Below are positions 35,922-47,998 of a stretch of DNA of 64,000 bases, one piece after another. Below the pieces are notes generated by a model that saw nothing but the letters and a program-made list of their open reading frames with translations, had not been told where the DNA came from and made no database searches. The translations under genes and the position numbers were made by a program. The stretch is from NCBI GenBank assembly GCA_963082975.1, contig OY720348.1, forward strand, positions 21,753,146 through 21,817,145, given 5' to 3'. How positions within the stretch are numbered: position 1 is the first letter of the stretch; each line of letters starts with the position of its first letter. The stretch is from Labia minor. Lineage: Eukaryota > Arthropoda > Insecta > Dermaptera > Spongiphoridae.

Positions 35922-36451
35922 AAGTTGACCTGTGGCCAGGCACAGAACCGCGAATAAATATTTTTAATTTTATTTTATTTATAATATCTAAGGAGGCGCT
36001 AGCTGTGACGTCATGAAGGACTCGGTGACGTCCTATAATTTTAAATTAAGAAAAAACTAATGAAAATGATTTTTCCCGAGGCTGAAACCAATACAAAGTG
36101 CATGATTCTTGGGTAAAAAATCTCCTCATGTGAAATTTGGTGTGAAAATAACCCTTCCCTTCCTATCGTCGATCGGTAATACCACCACTCCCGGTTTCCA
36201 GATAAACACCAAAAGTTGATCAATTCATCATACTGATGCATTAAGTAAATATACCAAAATGTATCAAAATCCGTTGAGCCGTTCAAGCTGCTGTACACAT
36301 CTATACGGACAGACAGACGAACGGACAGACATCATGCTAAAAATACTTTTTTCTGTTAAGAAAATGCATGATTCGTGAACATATGTAAAAATCTCCACAT
36401 GTAAAATTTGGTGTGAAATCAATACCTCCCTTACAATCGGTACTATGGTAA
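35922..36451 (+). mobile_element. Family A element with degenerate ends (A6)
   Basis: Starts AAGTTGACCTGTGGCCAGG; the subterminal repeat is largely lost (ACAGAACCGCG) and the 3' end is TACAATCGGTACTATGGTAA instead of CGTCGGTCGGT. The core, the GACAGACGAACGGACAGAC tract and one intact TGACGTCA remain. An old copy. Confidence 0.72.
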
Positions 36452-37430
36452 AAATGTAAAATTTTTCGAATAGAAAAGAGTGTTCCCTCTAATTTTTTGA
36501 AATTTTAAAATTTGAGTAGTATTAAAATAAAACTGTTTACACGATACACAATAAATATAATATCGATGAGTGTATGTAATATTTTAACTACTTAACCTGT
36601 ATGACATCCAAAATTTTATTTTAAGGAGGTAAAATTTTTTATGTGTGTTATATTTAAAATATCTGTGAGTGGGTTCACGCACAAGGTGTGATTAAGTTTC
36701 TTTTGTATTAATATATTTGTTCAAATTTAAAGTTATATATAGAATTATTTTTCGATTCTAGATAAAATACTCAATATTTAGAAAAAATTTTGAAAATTTC
36801 CTCATTAATCATTTCTAATTTGGGAAATAAATCTTTCCGAATATGTATATTCATATTCACATATGACATCGATGACATCATATTTCCCTGACAGTCATTT
36901 TCTTATTTTTGATTTCATTAAATGATGAAATAATTATATAATAAATTGATCTTGATTTAAAATAAATGAAATAGATTTAGAAATAATTGTAAAATATATT
37001 ATATAAAAACATATACGTAAATTAATAATAAAAAGTTTTGTATAGTTTAAATTGAAAGGAAAACGATAAATTTTATTTTTCAATATACGATGTTGGATCA
37101 TTATTTCAATTACATCTAATCTTCAAGAACAGTAAAAAGTAAATATTATATATATTAATATTTATAGTAATATCATGATAATGTATATACATATATTCAA
37201 AAAGATTATACTTGTCTCAATTTTCTTTCTTTTAAACAGATTATTTAAACAAAAAAGTCTTGAGAAAATTTTTTAAACATTAAACAAAAAAGATTTGATG
37301 ATATGTTTTTTTAAAAATAAATTAACAAATAGTCATATACATTCATTAAAAACAAAAAATTCATTTATTTGTTTACTTAATAAAAATTATGTTTTTTTAA
37401 AAAAAAAATAATAATTTTAATTTTAAATAA

Positions 37431-38602
37431 GCGGGAGTGTCCTCCCCTAGACTTTCCCGCATTTAAATAGGTATAAAGGGTTGTGAATGAATATTTAGAA
37501 TGTGTAAACTTGGTATTGATAAAGAGCCAGTTCGTGTTAGTTTATTGGTGTCAAATTTGATATTTGGTAACATTTATATATATATATATAGAATAAAGTG
37601 CTACTTCCGGTTAACTGATATTTTAAATGTAAAAAAAACAGATATGGATATAATATAAATATTTTTAATTTTATTTTATTTATAATATATAAGGGCTGGC
37701 TGTGACGTCATGAAGTGCTGGGTGACGTCATATAATTTTAAATTAAGAAAAAACTAATGAAGATGATTTTTCTCGAGGATAAAATCAATACAAAGTGCAT
37801 AACACGTGGAGATATGTCCTCACGTGAAATTTGATATGAAAATAACCCTTCACTTCCTCTCTTCGATCGGCAATACTAGCACTTCCGGTTTCCGGATTTG
37901 CACCAAAAGTTGATCAATTCATCATACTGATGCATTAAGTAAATATACCAAATTTCATCAAAATCCGTTAAGCCGTTCAAGCTGTACACATCTATACGGA
38001 CGGACGGACAGACATCATGCTAAAAATACTTTTTTCTGTTAAGAAAATGCATGATTCGTAGAGATATGTACCTAAAAATATCCATAGGTGAAATTTGGTG
38101 TGAAAACAATACCTCCCTTACTATCGTCGGTCGGTAAAAAGGAAACGCTACTTGTATAGGTAAAATGTCACTTCCGGTAGTCAGATCATGATGAAATTTG
38201 GTATCTGAATTTTTTTCATATTTTTAAATCTATATACTAAATATGAAGCAAATATCTCGAAGCAAACTGGTACTTTACTTGAAAGGTAAACGCAACCAGT
38301 GTAGGTAAAGTACCACTTCCGGTTAACCAATTTTGACGAAATTTTGATAGAAATCTACAAACTGTGAATAATATCGGCGTACCAAATTTCGAAGTCCTAG
38401 CTTGATTAGTTTTTGAGTAAATTTGCTTACAGACATTACATACATACATACATACATACATACACACACACAGACATAATTCGAAAAATGGTATTTTCCG
38501 ATTCAGGGAGGTCTAAAACGTCAAGATCAATCGAAATCTCGAAGTCTAAATTTTTGACGATTCCAATACTTCCCTTATACGAAGTATGCGGGAAAGTAAA
38601 AA
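37431..38602 (+). mobile_element. Family C Helentron-like element, hosting family A
   Basis: The 5' end GCGGGAGTGTCCTCCCCTAG forms a GGAG/CTCC hairpin and is followed by GACTTTCCCGCAT. The 3' end has the inverse ATGCGGGAAAGT plus A residues, after GAAGTATTGG-type sequence on the other strand. Inside are a CATACATACATACA microsatellite and two core blocks (GATGAAATTTGGTATC; CACTTCCGGTTAACC). A family A copy (37630-38139) interrupts it. Confidence 0.65.
37630..38139 (+). mobile_element. Family A element nested in family C (A7)
   Basis: Lacks the 5' hairpin but keeps TGACGTCATGAAGTGCTGGG and a second TGACGTCA, the core, the ACGGACGGACGGACAGAC tract and the 3' end CGTCGGTCGGTAAAAA. Confidence 0.75.
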
Positions 38603-38888
38603 TCTTTTGTCTAATTAATCAATTTACAAATTTATTTAATAATTAGACACATCCAATTTTAGTTTAATTCAAATAAATTTTATATATTATTTATTATTAT
38701 TATTAACATTATTATTTTGACATGGTGGTAAGAAATTAAACGAAATCAGACAAAAAATATTAAGAATTTAAGTTCGGAACTTTCCTTCAGTTTTCCGCAA
38801 ATTTCACGCACTTTATTGTACAAAATTGTTTCTTAAAAGTTAGGCTACCATAAGTTTCGTGCCAGGTGGGTACTACACTCAGGCGCCG

Positions 38889-38972
38889 GATTTCTATGAG
38901 GAAGGAATTTCTAAGCTCGTTCATCGCTACAATAAATGTCTTAACTTTTTTGGCGATTATGTAGAAAAATAG
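38889..38972 (+). pseudogene. Mariner transposase extreme C-terminus
   Basis: Reads DFYEEGISKLVHRYNKCLNF, then FGDYVEK and a stop, the conserved end of mariner transposases (EEGI-KLV-R-DKCLN-GDYVEK). Nothing recognisable of the catalytic part remains upstream. Confidence 0.88.
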
Positions 38973-39061
38973 TATTTTAGTTGCTCTTTCAAATGTATAT
39001 AATACAAAACTAGTTTTGTCTTAATTCCAAAACGTAACCTACTTTGTGAATTGCCCTCGTA
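38889..39061 (+). mobile_element. Truncated mariner 3' end with terminal repeat
   Basis: After the transposase stop the sequence ends GTGAATTGCCCTCGTA, the inverse of a mariner terminal repeat TACGAGGGCAATTC. No matching 5' end was found upstream, so the copy is 5'-truncated. Confidence 0.75.
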
Positions 39062-39064
39062 GAA

Positions 39065-39721
39065 GACTTGGCAAATTCTATCATGAAGAAATTAATAGAC
39101 AAGAAAATAAATATGATTTAAAATATTACTGTGAAAATAAATTTTTTTTTTGAATTTTTTAATTTACTTAGATAATTTCTGATTGATAATAATTTAATAC
39201 TATAAATATATTTCAATAGAAAAATATTTTTTTTTTACTAAATAGAAAAAAACAAGATTTATATTATAGTTAGAGACTTGATCCAAAGGAAGTCTTATTA
39301 TTTTATTTTTTATTTTGATTCCATTCAAAAAATTAATTGGCTTTATATGCATATTAAAAAAATGAAATGTTATTTTGTAAATATAAATAAATCAAAATAA
39401 TTTTTTGTTGAATATACTTGATTAATTTAAGAAACCTTTTTGTTCCCATGAAAGAATTCCATTAAATTTGATAAAATCAATGATTTCTCATTTATCATTC
39501 ACCTGGCTTTCACACTTCCTTTTTTTTTTGACTTGTAATCAATATTTCAAACGAACAATTTTGTTAAATTTTAAATCATGCCTATTATCATTAGTTGATA
39601 ATAAAAGTTTTATTCAATTTAGTAAAATGTGAATGATATTTTAATAGAACGATCGAATTTGATGATGAATGGGAGGTAATTGTATTATTTTAATAAATAT
39701 GATAAGCAAGTTCCAATTGAC

Positions 39722-39767
<46 letters not shown>

Positions 39768-40005
39768 AATATCAATTTATACTAATTATTTAATCATATA
39801 TATAGTTTAAAAACACTTGTTGATAAGTTAAGTGAAAGGGTTGAAAGAACGATGGCACTATTTTATAGTTGTTTAATTTTACAATTGAAAAAAATTATTT
39901 TTCAATTATTTTAATGAAATTTTCTAGACTCTTTGAATTATTTAAATGAAAGAAAATATGAAGAAAAATAATAAATAATAAAAATAATAAATTTGTTATT
40001 TCAAA
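39065..40005. other. AT-rich stretch with a long TA repeat
   Basis: TA microsatellite at about 39725-39763; otherwise no gene or element recognised. Confidence 0.4.
39725..39763. repeat. (TA)n microsatellite
   Basis: About 19 uninterrupted TA units. Confidence 0.95.
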
Positions 40006-40007
40006 TT

Positions 40008-40360
40008 CCCCCCCCTCCTCCCTCCATCACTTCCTCCTCCTCCCTGTTGTCCTTTCACAAGTGGAATCGCGAGGGTAACGCTCAACCCCTTTGATCCTCC
40101 ACATAAATACAATCCATGGCTTAGAATTAGTAAAAATATGCTTGTTGGTGGGTGAGGGTAAGGGTGTGAGGTCAAATGTGGAAGGGCAGAGGGCAAACGG
40201 GCAATGTCAGAGGCCTATAGGCCACCTGCGAAGGTGTCGGTTCGGAGGTCGTCATCGATCCTCGTGCTGGTGGGGACGATTGGTGCAATGCGGCCCAGGG
40301 GCCAAAAACCTCCCTAGCCAAAGGGCGCCCACGCTTCCTGCGCCTGCCAATTAACCCAAG
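40008..40360. other. GC-rich island, unassigned
   Basis: Starts with a pyrimidine-rich CCCCCCCCTCCTCCCTCC tract and continues with CpG-bearing sequence. Frames on both strands are short and not recognised. It is one more island between the 46.7-kb block and miR-263a, compatible with an exon or regulatory block of that locus. Confidence 0.35.
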
Positions 40361-40814
40361 AAAAACGAATACTTCATCATGAATATTAGCCTACCATAAA
40401 AGTAAAGGATTTTCATGAATAAACTTCCAATGGAATTTAACTGGTTGGTTGCAAGTTGTGAAATCAAAATGTATGCGCTCAGCTCCCTTCCGGTGGGAAA
40501 ATTTAACAGAACAATTAAATCGTCCGTTTCGACTAGTGAAATCATAAGCAAGCTTAAGCAACCAATATTACATCTCTTTTCAATGTTTTTTTTTTTATTT
40601 TTATACATTGAGCTTTATATTTCAAATTACCAAAAATAATAATAATAATAATAATGTAAATATTCACATACTTAAGAAACATTCATTTTAAATTATTTTT
40701 CATTATATACAATTATAAAATAATAATATCAAATATATATATATATATCGTATCTTATTCTACTAGCAAAAATTGTATATATATATATATATTTGTATTT
40801 TTAAGATATTATAC

Positions 40815-41060
40815 TAAGAATTTTTTAGAAATTCACACTATAGATAATTTTTATAAAAAAATCGATCTGTATTGGTTTCAGCCTCGGGAAAAATGATCTT
40901 TGTTAATTTTTTCTTAATTTAAAATAGGAATTTTAATAATAAAAAAAACGTCCTGCAGCTCTTCCTTAATTACAAAATATTATAAATAAAATAAAATTAA
41001 AAAAATTTATTTTCATAATATTTTGTAATCAAATTACGAAATATATATTATGTTATATCC
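40815..41060 (-). mobile_element. Family A-like divergent element (variant D)
   Basis: On minus it shows TTTTCCCGAGGCTGAAACCA and AATACAGATCGATTTTT and matches the 17.6-kb segment (ACAGATC, TTATCTATAGTGTGAATTTC). The adjoining AATTTAAAATTAAAA block resembles family A. Confidence 0.5.
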
Positions 41061-41064
41061 ACCG

Positions 41065-42076
41065 GCCTTACTTTTCTGTCTTTCAGTGCATTAATGCGTA
41101 CATTTAAGGGCTGTATGTTTTATGACTATTTTTTTTTTTAATTTATGTTCTTTTAAATTATTTGAAATTGTTTCATATATTTTGTCGTTTATTTATTTTA
41201 AATAATAATCTTAATCTTAAATATTCATAGTTCATAAGGAATAATTTTTTTTTAAAGTACAGAGCGGCTGCTCGGTGAACCAAGTACTAAATGTAATATA
41301 AACAAAAGAAAATATTTCAAATATTGAAAAAATTTTCTGATTTTATCTAAAATCTTCAACACTATGGAATTCTATATAAGTACCCATTAATTTCAACTAT
41401 ATCTCTTTAGGTAAATGTTTATAAAATTATTTTTATAGTAATGTGTAGTTTAATATATTTTTTATAACTTAAATTAAACAAAAGAATGTTGTAATGTAAA
41501 TTGTAGGTATATGTTAGTAAATCCATTGATACCTTGTCATCGGTGTAGGCTTTTAATTAATTAAGAGAAAAAGATGTTAACAACAGATGTAAGTACATAA
41601 TATATAGGATTAAAAGTATTAAAAATAAGAAAAAAATTATAGAATTAAATAATTATGAGAAAACTATGTATAATAAATAAATAAATAAATATATATATAT
41701 ATATATATATAAATTATCTCGATAAATAATGACTTTTTAAAAATTATGTTTTTAATTATATTAATTACTATTTTAATTGAAAATTAAAGACATTATGCAT
41801 TATTATTTAAAAGATAATAATAGATTTTTTTTTATTAACTAAATTTATTTTTGTTTTTGAATTATTTCTTCAAATAAAAATACTCTTTATATTTTCCTAT
41901 AAATATATATAATTACTAGTATAGTTGTTTAACTTCGAAAAAGAAAAATGAATGATTTTACTTGAGTATTTAGGTATATCAATATTAAATAGTTTCACTA
42001 CATTTCTCATTGAACAAACTTTCATTGAAAAATGATTTGTATTGATTCCAATTCATTTTAATTTAGAAAGTCTTTT

Positions 42077-42113
<37 letters not shown>

Positions 42114-42720
42114 GTATAATAATAATAATAATTAATTGTATATATATATATATAATAATAATTAATCCACATCAGGACGACAGTAATTTGTAAGTTTTCT
42201 ATTAAATTTATATTCCCTGGATCTCAAGGTCTTCTAAATGACAAATTAAATGTGAAATCATTGCCAGTTATTTCACCATTTATTTTCCTCCATTTACAAC
42301 TCTAATTTTATACTTATTATCTTCTAAACATGAGAGTTTACGTGGAACTTATCATAGAGAAGGCCTTTTTTAAATTCATACATATTTATTTAATATTCAA
42401 AACGAAAAACCAAACATATTATTATAGTAGTGAATTTGAGAAAAAGAAAAAAATTGATTTTATATATATACTATTTCTTTTTCTATTTATTTTTTCTTTT
42501 ATCTCTTTTTATTTATTTATTTAAATAATTGAATTTGCATAATTAAATATAAAATTAACTAGAGAGAGTAAGCATCACACGATTTTCATTTATTAAAATA
42601 ATCAAGAAAGAAAATAGTAAAAATAATATTTATGAAATTTTATACATTTGAAAAAAAATGTGTGAGTCGGGGTAGTTATCTTTGTTTGTTGTTAAGTGGC
42701 GATTAAGAGTGGTTTAAGAA
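41065..42720. other. AT-rich stretch, nothing recognised
   Basis: TA runs near 41687-41710 and 42080-42107 and ATA repeats. The 64-codon plus frame at 42330 is of low complexity. Confidence 0.4.
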
Positions 42721-42728
42721 TAAAAAAA

Positions 42729-43048
42729 TAAGTTGACCTATGGCCAGGCACAGAACCAACAACGGGTTTGAAATAAATTAATTTCAAATAATTTTAATAT
42801 ATCTATTAATGCAGTAAAAAACAGATATGGATATAAAATAAATATTTTTAATTTTATTTTATTTATAATATATAATGAGGAGCTGGCTGTGACTTCATAT
42901 AATTTTAAATTAAGAAAAAACTAATGAAGATGATTTTTCCCGATGATAAAACCAATACAAAGTGCAAGATACGTGGAGATATGTAAAAAATCTCCACATG
43001 TGAAATTTGGTGTGAAAACAATACCTCCCGATCGTCGGTCGGTAAAAA
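42729..43048 (+). mobile_element. Family A element, internal deletion (A8)
   Basis: Both ends are present (AAGTTGACCTATGGCCAGG; CGATCGTCGGTCGGTAAAAA). The block from the CRE-like pair to the core is shortened, leaving no microsatellite, and TGACTTCA replaces one TGACGTCA. Confidence 0.72.
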
Positions 43049-43144
43049 AAACTTAAAACATTAAAAATAGTTGGAATGACAAAAAAAAAAAATTGAAAAT
43101 AAATTTTTTAAAATATTAAGAATATCAATATTTTTTTCAATTTT

Positions 43145-43147
<3 letters not shown>

Positions 43148-43184
<37 letters not shown>
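43148..43184. repeat. (TA)n microsatellite
   Basis: About 18 TA units. Confidence 0.95.
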
Positions 43185-43185
<1 letters not shown>

Positions 43186-43719
43186 TTATTACTTTTAATT
43201 TAATAAATATTTAATCATCTAATTTTGATAATATTTCTAAAGCCAAAATTTAGGGGCTAAACTATTAATAGTTAAATTTTTAACAAAATTATAGAATTTA
43301 AAAATAAAATTTTAATCAAAATTTTTCAACTAGTTTTCGAAAAACAATAATTTAAATAAAACCTTTGAAAATTAATTTTTGTTGTTTTTTATTTTGATTT
43401 TAAAAAACTTTCAGGGAAATTAAAATATTTATTTCAAATATCAAATTATATATTAATGTATTTTTATTTATATTTATATATAATTGTAATCAGGTTATAC
43501 AGACTCGAATGTTTGTATATTCATTAGAAAATCACTTATATATGCATAATATTATATATAATTTATTTTAGTATAGATCAAAGAAATATAAATGTGAACA
43601 AAGAATTGTTTATAAGTAGAAATGGTTGATTAATCTCTCCCACCCCACATTTCTCTCTCTCTCTTTCTCTTTGAAAGTTGCTTTGGTTGTGGTAGTTGGT
43701 TAAATTTATTTGGGTTTGG

Positions 43720-44000
43720 TTAATAAAGAAGCGCGGTTTCGCTTGACCGCCTTTATTGAATGTTTCGTTTCTTTTCAGTGTCGTGGCCTTCGAAAGGTGT
43801 GATATCCCCTACTCTCACTAGAACAATTTAGCCATATATAGATTGAAAAGATGACTGATGTAATCAATCGATCGTTGGGGTTTGTCTTCTCTGGGATAAC
43901 CTTCCGGTTTGGTTTCTAGTGCCACTACGTTATTCTCTTGGGTTGTGGTCATGTCAAGACCCGTTGAAAAATGGGACACCTATTGGAGCTAGTAAATAAA
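43720..44000. other. GC-richer segment, unassigned
   Basis: A block with GCGCGGTTTCGCTTGACCGC, GTCGTGGCCTTCGAAAGGTG and TCTAGTGCCACTACG. A GTGGCACTAGAAAC string on minus recalls miR-263 but does not sit in a hairpin. No open frame. Confidence 0.3.
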
Positions 44001-44053
44001 TAGCCTTTGTCCATTCTCAATAAGTTTACACCCCTCACTTCAAAAAAAAAATT

Positions 44054-44690
44054 AGCTGGAGTGTCTCCACTCGACTATCTCGCAATTTGAATTGGATTAA
44101 ATAACATAATATATTATATTTAAATTAAATTTAATTAATTATAAATTATAAATAATAAATAATAAATATTAAACCAGCGCATGTTTGGCTTTTTGTTGAT
44201 GGCACCACGTCACGTGTTGACGCGTGAGATTTTCAGTGTTAAAAAATTAATTCTGGTAATTTCAGCGAATCAATCAAGCTGAAATTCTATATATAGCAGT
44301 TTTATATAATTATTAATCATGTGAAAAATTATCAAACATATATCTTTATTTTTACGGTCACTTTAGAGGAAAAAAAATCAAAACGTTGTAGGTAATGACC
44401 CTCTTCCGGTTGAGCTACATTTCTCAAAAGTTGATAGAAAACTATGAATTTTGAATAATGTCCATGTACCAAATTTCATCATTCTAGCTCAAACCGTTTT
44501 TGCGTAATCTTGCCTACATACATACACACATACACACATACACACATACACACACACATACACACACACAGACATTTTTCTCAACCTTAGTGAAAATGAT
44601 TCAGGAACCTTCAAAACGTATAAAAACATCAAAATCTCAACATCGAAAATTTTCATGATCGCAATACTATCTCTGGCGAGATAGTAAAAA
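44054..44690 (+). mobile_element. Family B element, intact reference copy (B4)
   Basis: The clearest copy: 5' AGCTGGAGTGTCTCCACTCG (hairpin GGAG-TGT-CTCC), subterminal repeat GACTATCTCGCA, then the ATGGCACCACGTCACGTG block, the core CAAATTTCATCATTCTAGCTC, an ACACATACACACATACACAC microsatellite, and 3' CTATCTCTGGCGAGATAG followed by AAAAA. No coding frame; the minus frame at 44.5 kb is a shadow. Confidence 0.8.
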
Positions 44691-44944
44691 GACACCATCA
44701 TTTATTCTACCCTGACATTTATTGGCACGTGCCATTGGACTCATTCATGTTTTCCTATTCAGATTCTATTCTATCCCATCCGAAAAGCAATCTATGTTTA
44801 ATAATTAGTAATAATTATTATTATTATAACTATCTTCTTATATAAGAATGTATATAATTGTGTTATATAATAAACAATACAATTGTATTTTTTTTAAAGA
44901 ATTGCACTAAAAATAAAATACTATTATGAGATTAAATCTTCGAT

Positions 44945-45484
44945 TTTTTTTTTTTAAAAAGAGTTTCTATTCATACAGAAAATTTTCAGTTTCTTATTAA
45001 AAGAAAATGAAATTTTATAATAAATTATTGTTCAAAATATATAATTTAATATTTATATGATGTTATAAGATTCAAATCATTGAAAATATAATAAATTTTG
45101 TTGATTATTAATGGTTTATAATAAATTTATAAAATTTACATAAAAATAAAATTAATAAAATAGAGTAAAATTTAATATTTCAATGAATTTTATAATTATA
45201 TATGCTGGATTTTTTTTTAAAAAAAAAAAGTTTCTATTCATACAGAAAATTTTCAGTTTCTAATTAAAAGAAAATGAAACTTTTTAATAAATTATGTTAA
45301 AAATATGTTATTTATAATATTTACATGATAATATAAGATTCAATTCGTTGAAAATATAATAAATGTTGTTGTTGTTAGTCAATTAATGGTTTATAATAAA
45401 TTTATAAAATTTACATAAATAAAATGTGTGTGAATAAAATAGAGTAAAATTTAATATTTCAATGGATTTTATAATTATATATTT
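44945..45484. repeat. Two-unit tandem repeat, about 270 bp each
   Basis: Each unit starts with a T/A run, then GTTTCTATTCATACAGAAAA and TTTTCAGTTTCT, and ends AATTTTATAATTATATAT. The copies meet near 45211. No coding potential. Confidence 0.8.
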
Positions 45485-45930
45485 TTAAAAAAATATAAAT
45501 AAATAATGTGTGTAAATAAATAAATAAATTTTACAGTATGTAATTCTTTTTGATGTCTATCCAGCCAACAGGTTCATTGGAAAAGTCATTCAGGAAAGTA
45601 CCACCGAAGCGTGAATGTCACTTGAATAATTTCAATTATTTAATATTTCAATGTTAGGATTTTAATATGCGAAGAGAAATATACATTTTACTGATTTTTT
45701 TTTTCTTTTTCATCCCTCATATTCTATTGCTTTCAAAAATAAAATAAAATTGACTTTACGAAATTTTATTTATTTATTTTATTAATAAAATATTTAGGGA
45801 AAATATAATTTTAAATATACATAATAAATACGTATAAAAGATTTGATTATAAATTTGATTATAATTTTTATTTTATTTATAATAATTAAAATTAAAGTAA
45901 AAAAGAAAAGAAGAATATTTTGAGACTCAC

Positions 45931-45969
45931 CGCAAAAGGCAAAATTGTTTCAAGGATTTCCTACAAGAT
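45931..45969 (-). ncRNA. Candidate 39-nt internal exon (minus strand)
   Basis: On minus, a pyrimidine-rich tract and acceptor TTTTTACAG precede ATCTTGTAGGAAATCCTTGA..., and the block ends at a consensus donor GCG|GTGAGT. It sits about 1 kb downstream, on minus, of the GC-rich island at 46.7-47.3 kb. One of three frames is open, so a coding microexon is not excluded, but a non-coding exon of the long minus-strand locus fits better. Confidence 0.45.
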
Positions 45970-46639
45970 CTGTAAAAATAAAAAACAAAAATATATCAAT
46001 ATTAGAGCGGAAAATAAGATTTAATAATCTTTTAAATCGGGTTAATAATTTTTTTTTTTTTTTAAATTATGCCTATTATGCTTCACCGGAGGGATAATCT
46101 ATATAATTAATCCATTCATTGCAATGGAAAATTAGTCTATATGTTATTTTTACTTATATACTTTCCAAATCTAAATATTTTAATTATTTTTCTTTTTTTT
46201 TTTTAATATTTTGGTTTATTTAATTATTTTATAGGTAAAATTAATGATAATAATTTTGTTTTATTCTGCCTGTGGAAACGATTTGAATCTGTTTTAAAAA
46301 TAGAACCCCACCCTCTGAGGGTTGGAAATAATAGTGTGGGTGTTTCCAACCCCGTTAATTGTATTAGTCATCGATAAGGAATGTGATTTTTTGAAAAAAA
46401 AAAAATTATTTTTTGTTTCCTATTAAAATGATGAAATAATAAACAGTTAATGGGCAATAAATGTCTTAAGCTCGTGAAGAATTTCTCTCCACCCTATAAA
46501 TTTTATCGACAATTGTATGGATATAAAATCAGAAACATTGTAATATTCATTCATTCGGTGAGGAGTTGGTTATTGGTTCGAATATGTCAATCCATATAAA
46601 ACCTATTAGATAAAATGATTAAAAATTGTTCTTTTATCA

Positions 46640-47340
46640 TGAAGGATAATTGGTAAGAGTAATGTTGGACCGGTAGAAATCGGAGCGTGGAGAAGAACCG
46701 CCGTTTAGAGGAAGCAAAGGGGTTCATGGTAAACATTGGAAAATTGGAAGAAGGGATGAACTGTCTCTTCTACAATCGACTATCTTCTAGGCTGATAGAA
46801 GAGTTGAATGGCTGCGTCGACTCCAATGCCTCCATGATTCCCGTTTCCGGGAAGTTACGCAGCTTCAATTGCCAACTTCAAACTGGAATTGTCTACTAGA
46901 AATAGGTAAAGAGTGTACCGAGTGGGACGCTGTTCAAGCACGATGATGTTTACAGCGGGAATTGGCCCACTCATTTGACAGATCGAACGAGAGAATGGAA
47001 AGGAACCCAACGTACCTGTGATGTGTTCGGCTCGACAGCTGCTCTGCAAATGGGGGAGGGGGCTACCTGACGGAACCAGCGACGCTGTCGCTCACCTGTC
47101 CGCCGTCCCACCGGGCGGAAATGGACTCATGCCAGCCCGAGTCCGGTTCCCCCAGGTAATTACCTTCTTTGTTCACCTGGCGGCCCGCAGTCGACCCCAG
47201 CGCCTAGCGTCTCACCAATCCCAACTTTGTTTCCGGATCCTCGCAAACGAAATGAACGGAAATTCAAGCACTCCTCGAGGGGGCTCCTGCGGGACAATTC
47301 ACTCCCCAAGATAGGAAAGGAGCCGATACTTTGGAAAAAA
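46640..47340 (-). promoter_or_regulatory. GC-rich island, candidate start of a minus transcript
   Basis: The largest GC-rich block in the window. Donor-like sites on minus: AAG|GTAATT (47164), ACAG|GTGAGC (47096), TCAG|GTAGCC (47067) and ACAG|GTACGT (47016); one competing plus site CCCAG|GTAATT ends at 47155. No recognisable protein on either strand. With the exon-like block at 45.9 kb this could be the 5' region of a long non-coding RNA running toward miR-263a. Inferred. Confidence 0.45.
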
Positions 47341-47344
47341 AAAA

Positions 47345-47995
47345 GAAAAAGAGAAACCATGCTTCCATTCTTCAATCCACCAATCAAGCCATAACCTCAT
47401 CAATTTTATTCAGCTATTTCAATCAATTTATTGATATAGAAGCATTTATCAAAACCTTAAACGCATTTATTCTATAAATAGATCATCTATCATATAATTA
47501 ATACTAATCATCATTTAAAAGGGACAAACGATGTTATTAGATTAAGCTGTCGGTATTGAAAAAGCACAATATTGAAAATTATTTTAATTAATTGTCCATT
47601 ATATATATTAGAATAATTTAAATAAGAGAAATAGTTAAATCATCTAACTACCATACTAGATCAATCATTCGATTTTTAAATATCTATATATATATGTATA
47701 TAGTAATATAATTGATCTATTTTAGCCTGAGTTGAATTATTTTTTTTTTTTTATAATATTGATTAAAACATAAAATAATTTTTTTATTTGATTATTTTAT
47801 ATCCAACACGCTATTATTATTACTATTATGTACACCTTGAAGAATATAAATAATTTATTTGAATATTCAATTTATCATATATCTTTTTATTTGAAATTGA
47901 AGTATTATTTTTAATGATTTATAATAGGATTATGAAAATAATGATATATATATATATATATTGAAAAAGATATGGGAGTAAACATTTTAACAAAA
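47345..47995. other. AT-rich stretch, nothing recognised
   Basis: Short TA runs and poly-T only. Confidence 0.4.
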
Positions 47996-47998
47996 ATA

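Noticed and set aside
43915-43945. GTGGCACTAGAAAC on minus as a third miR-263/96-like gene
   Set aside because: No hairpin can be drawn around it: only an 8-bp pairing with a loop of about 100 nt, and the seed register differs.
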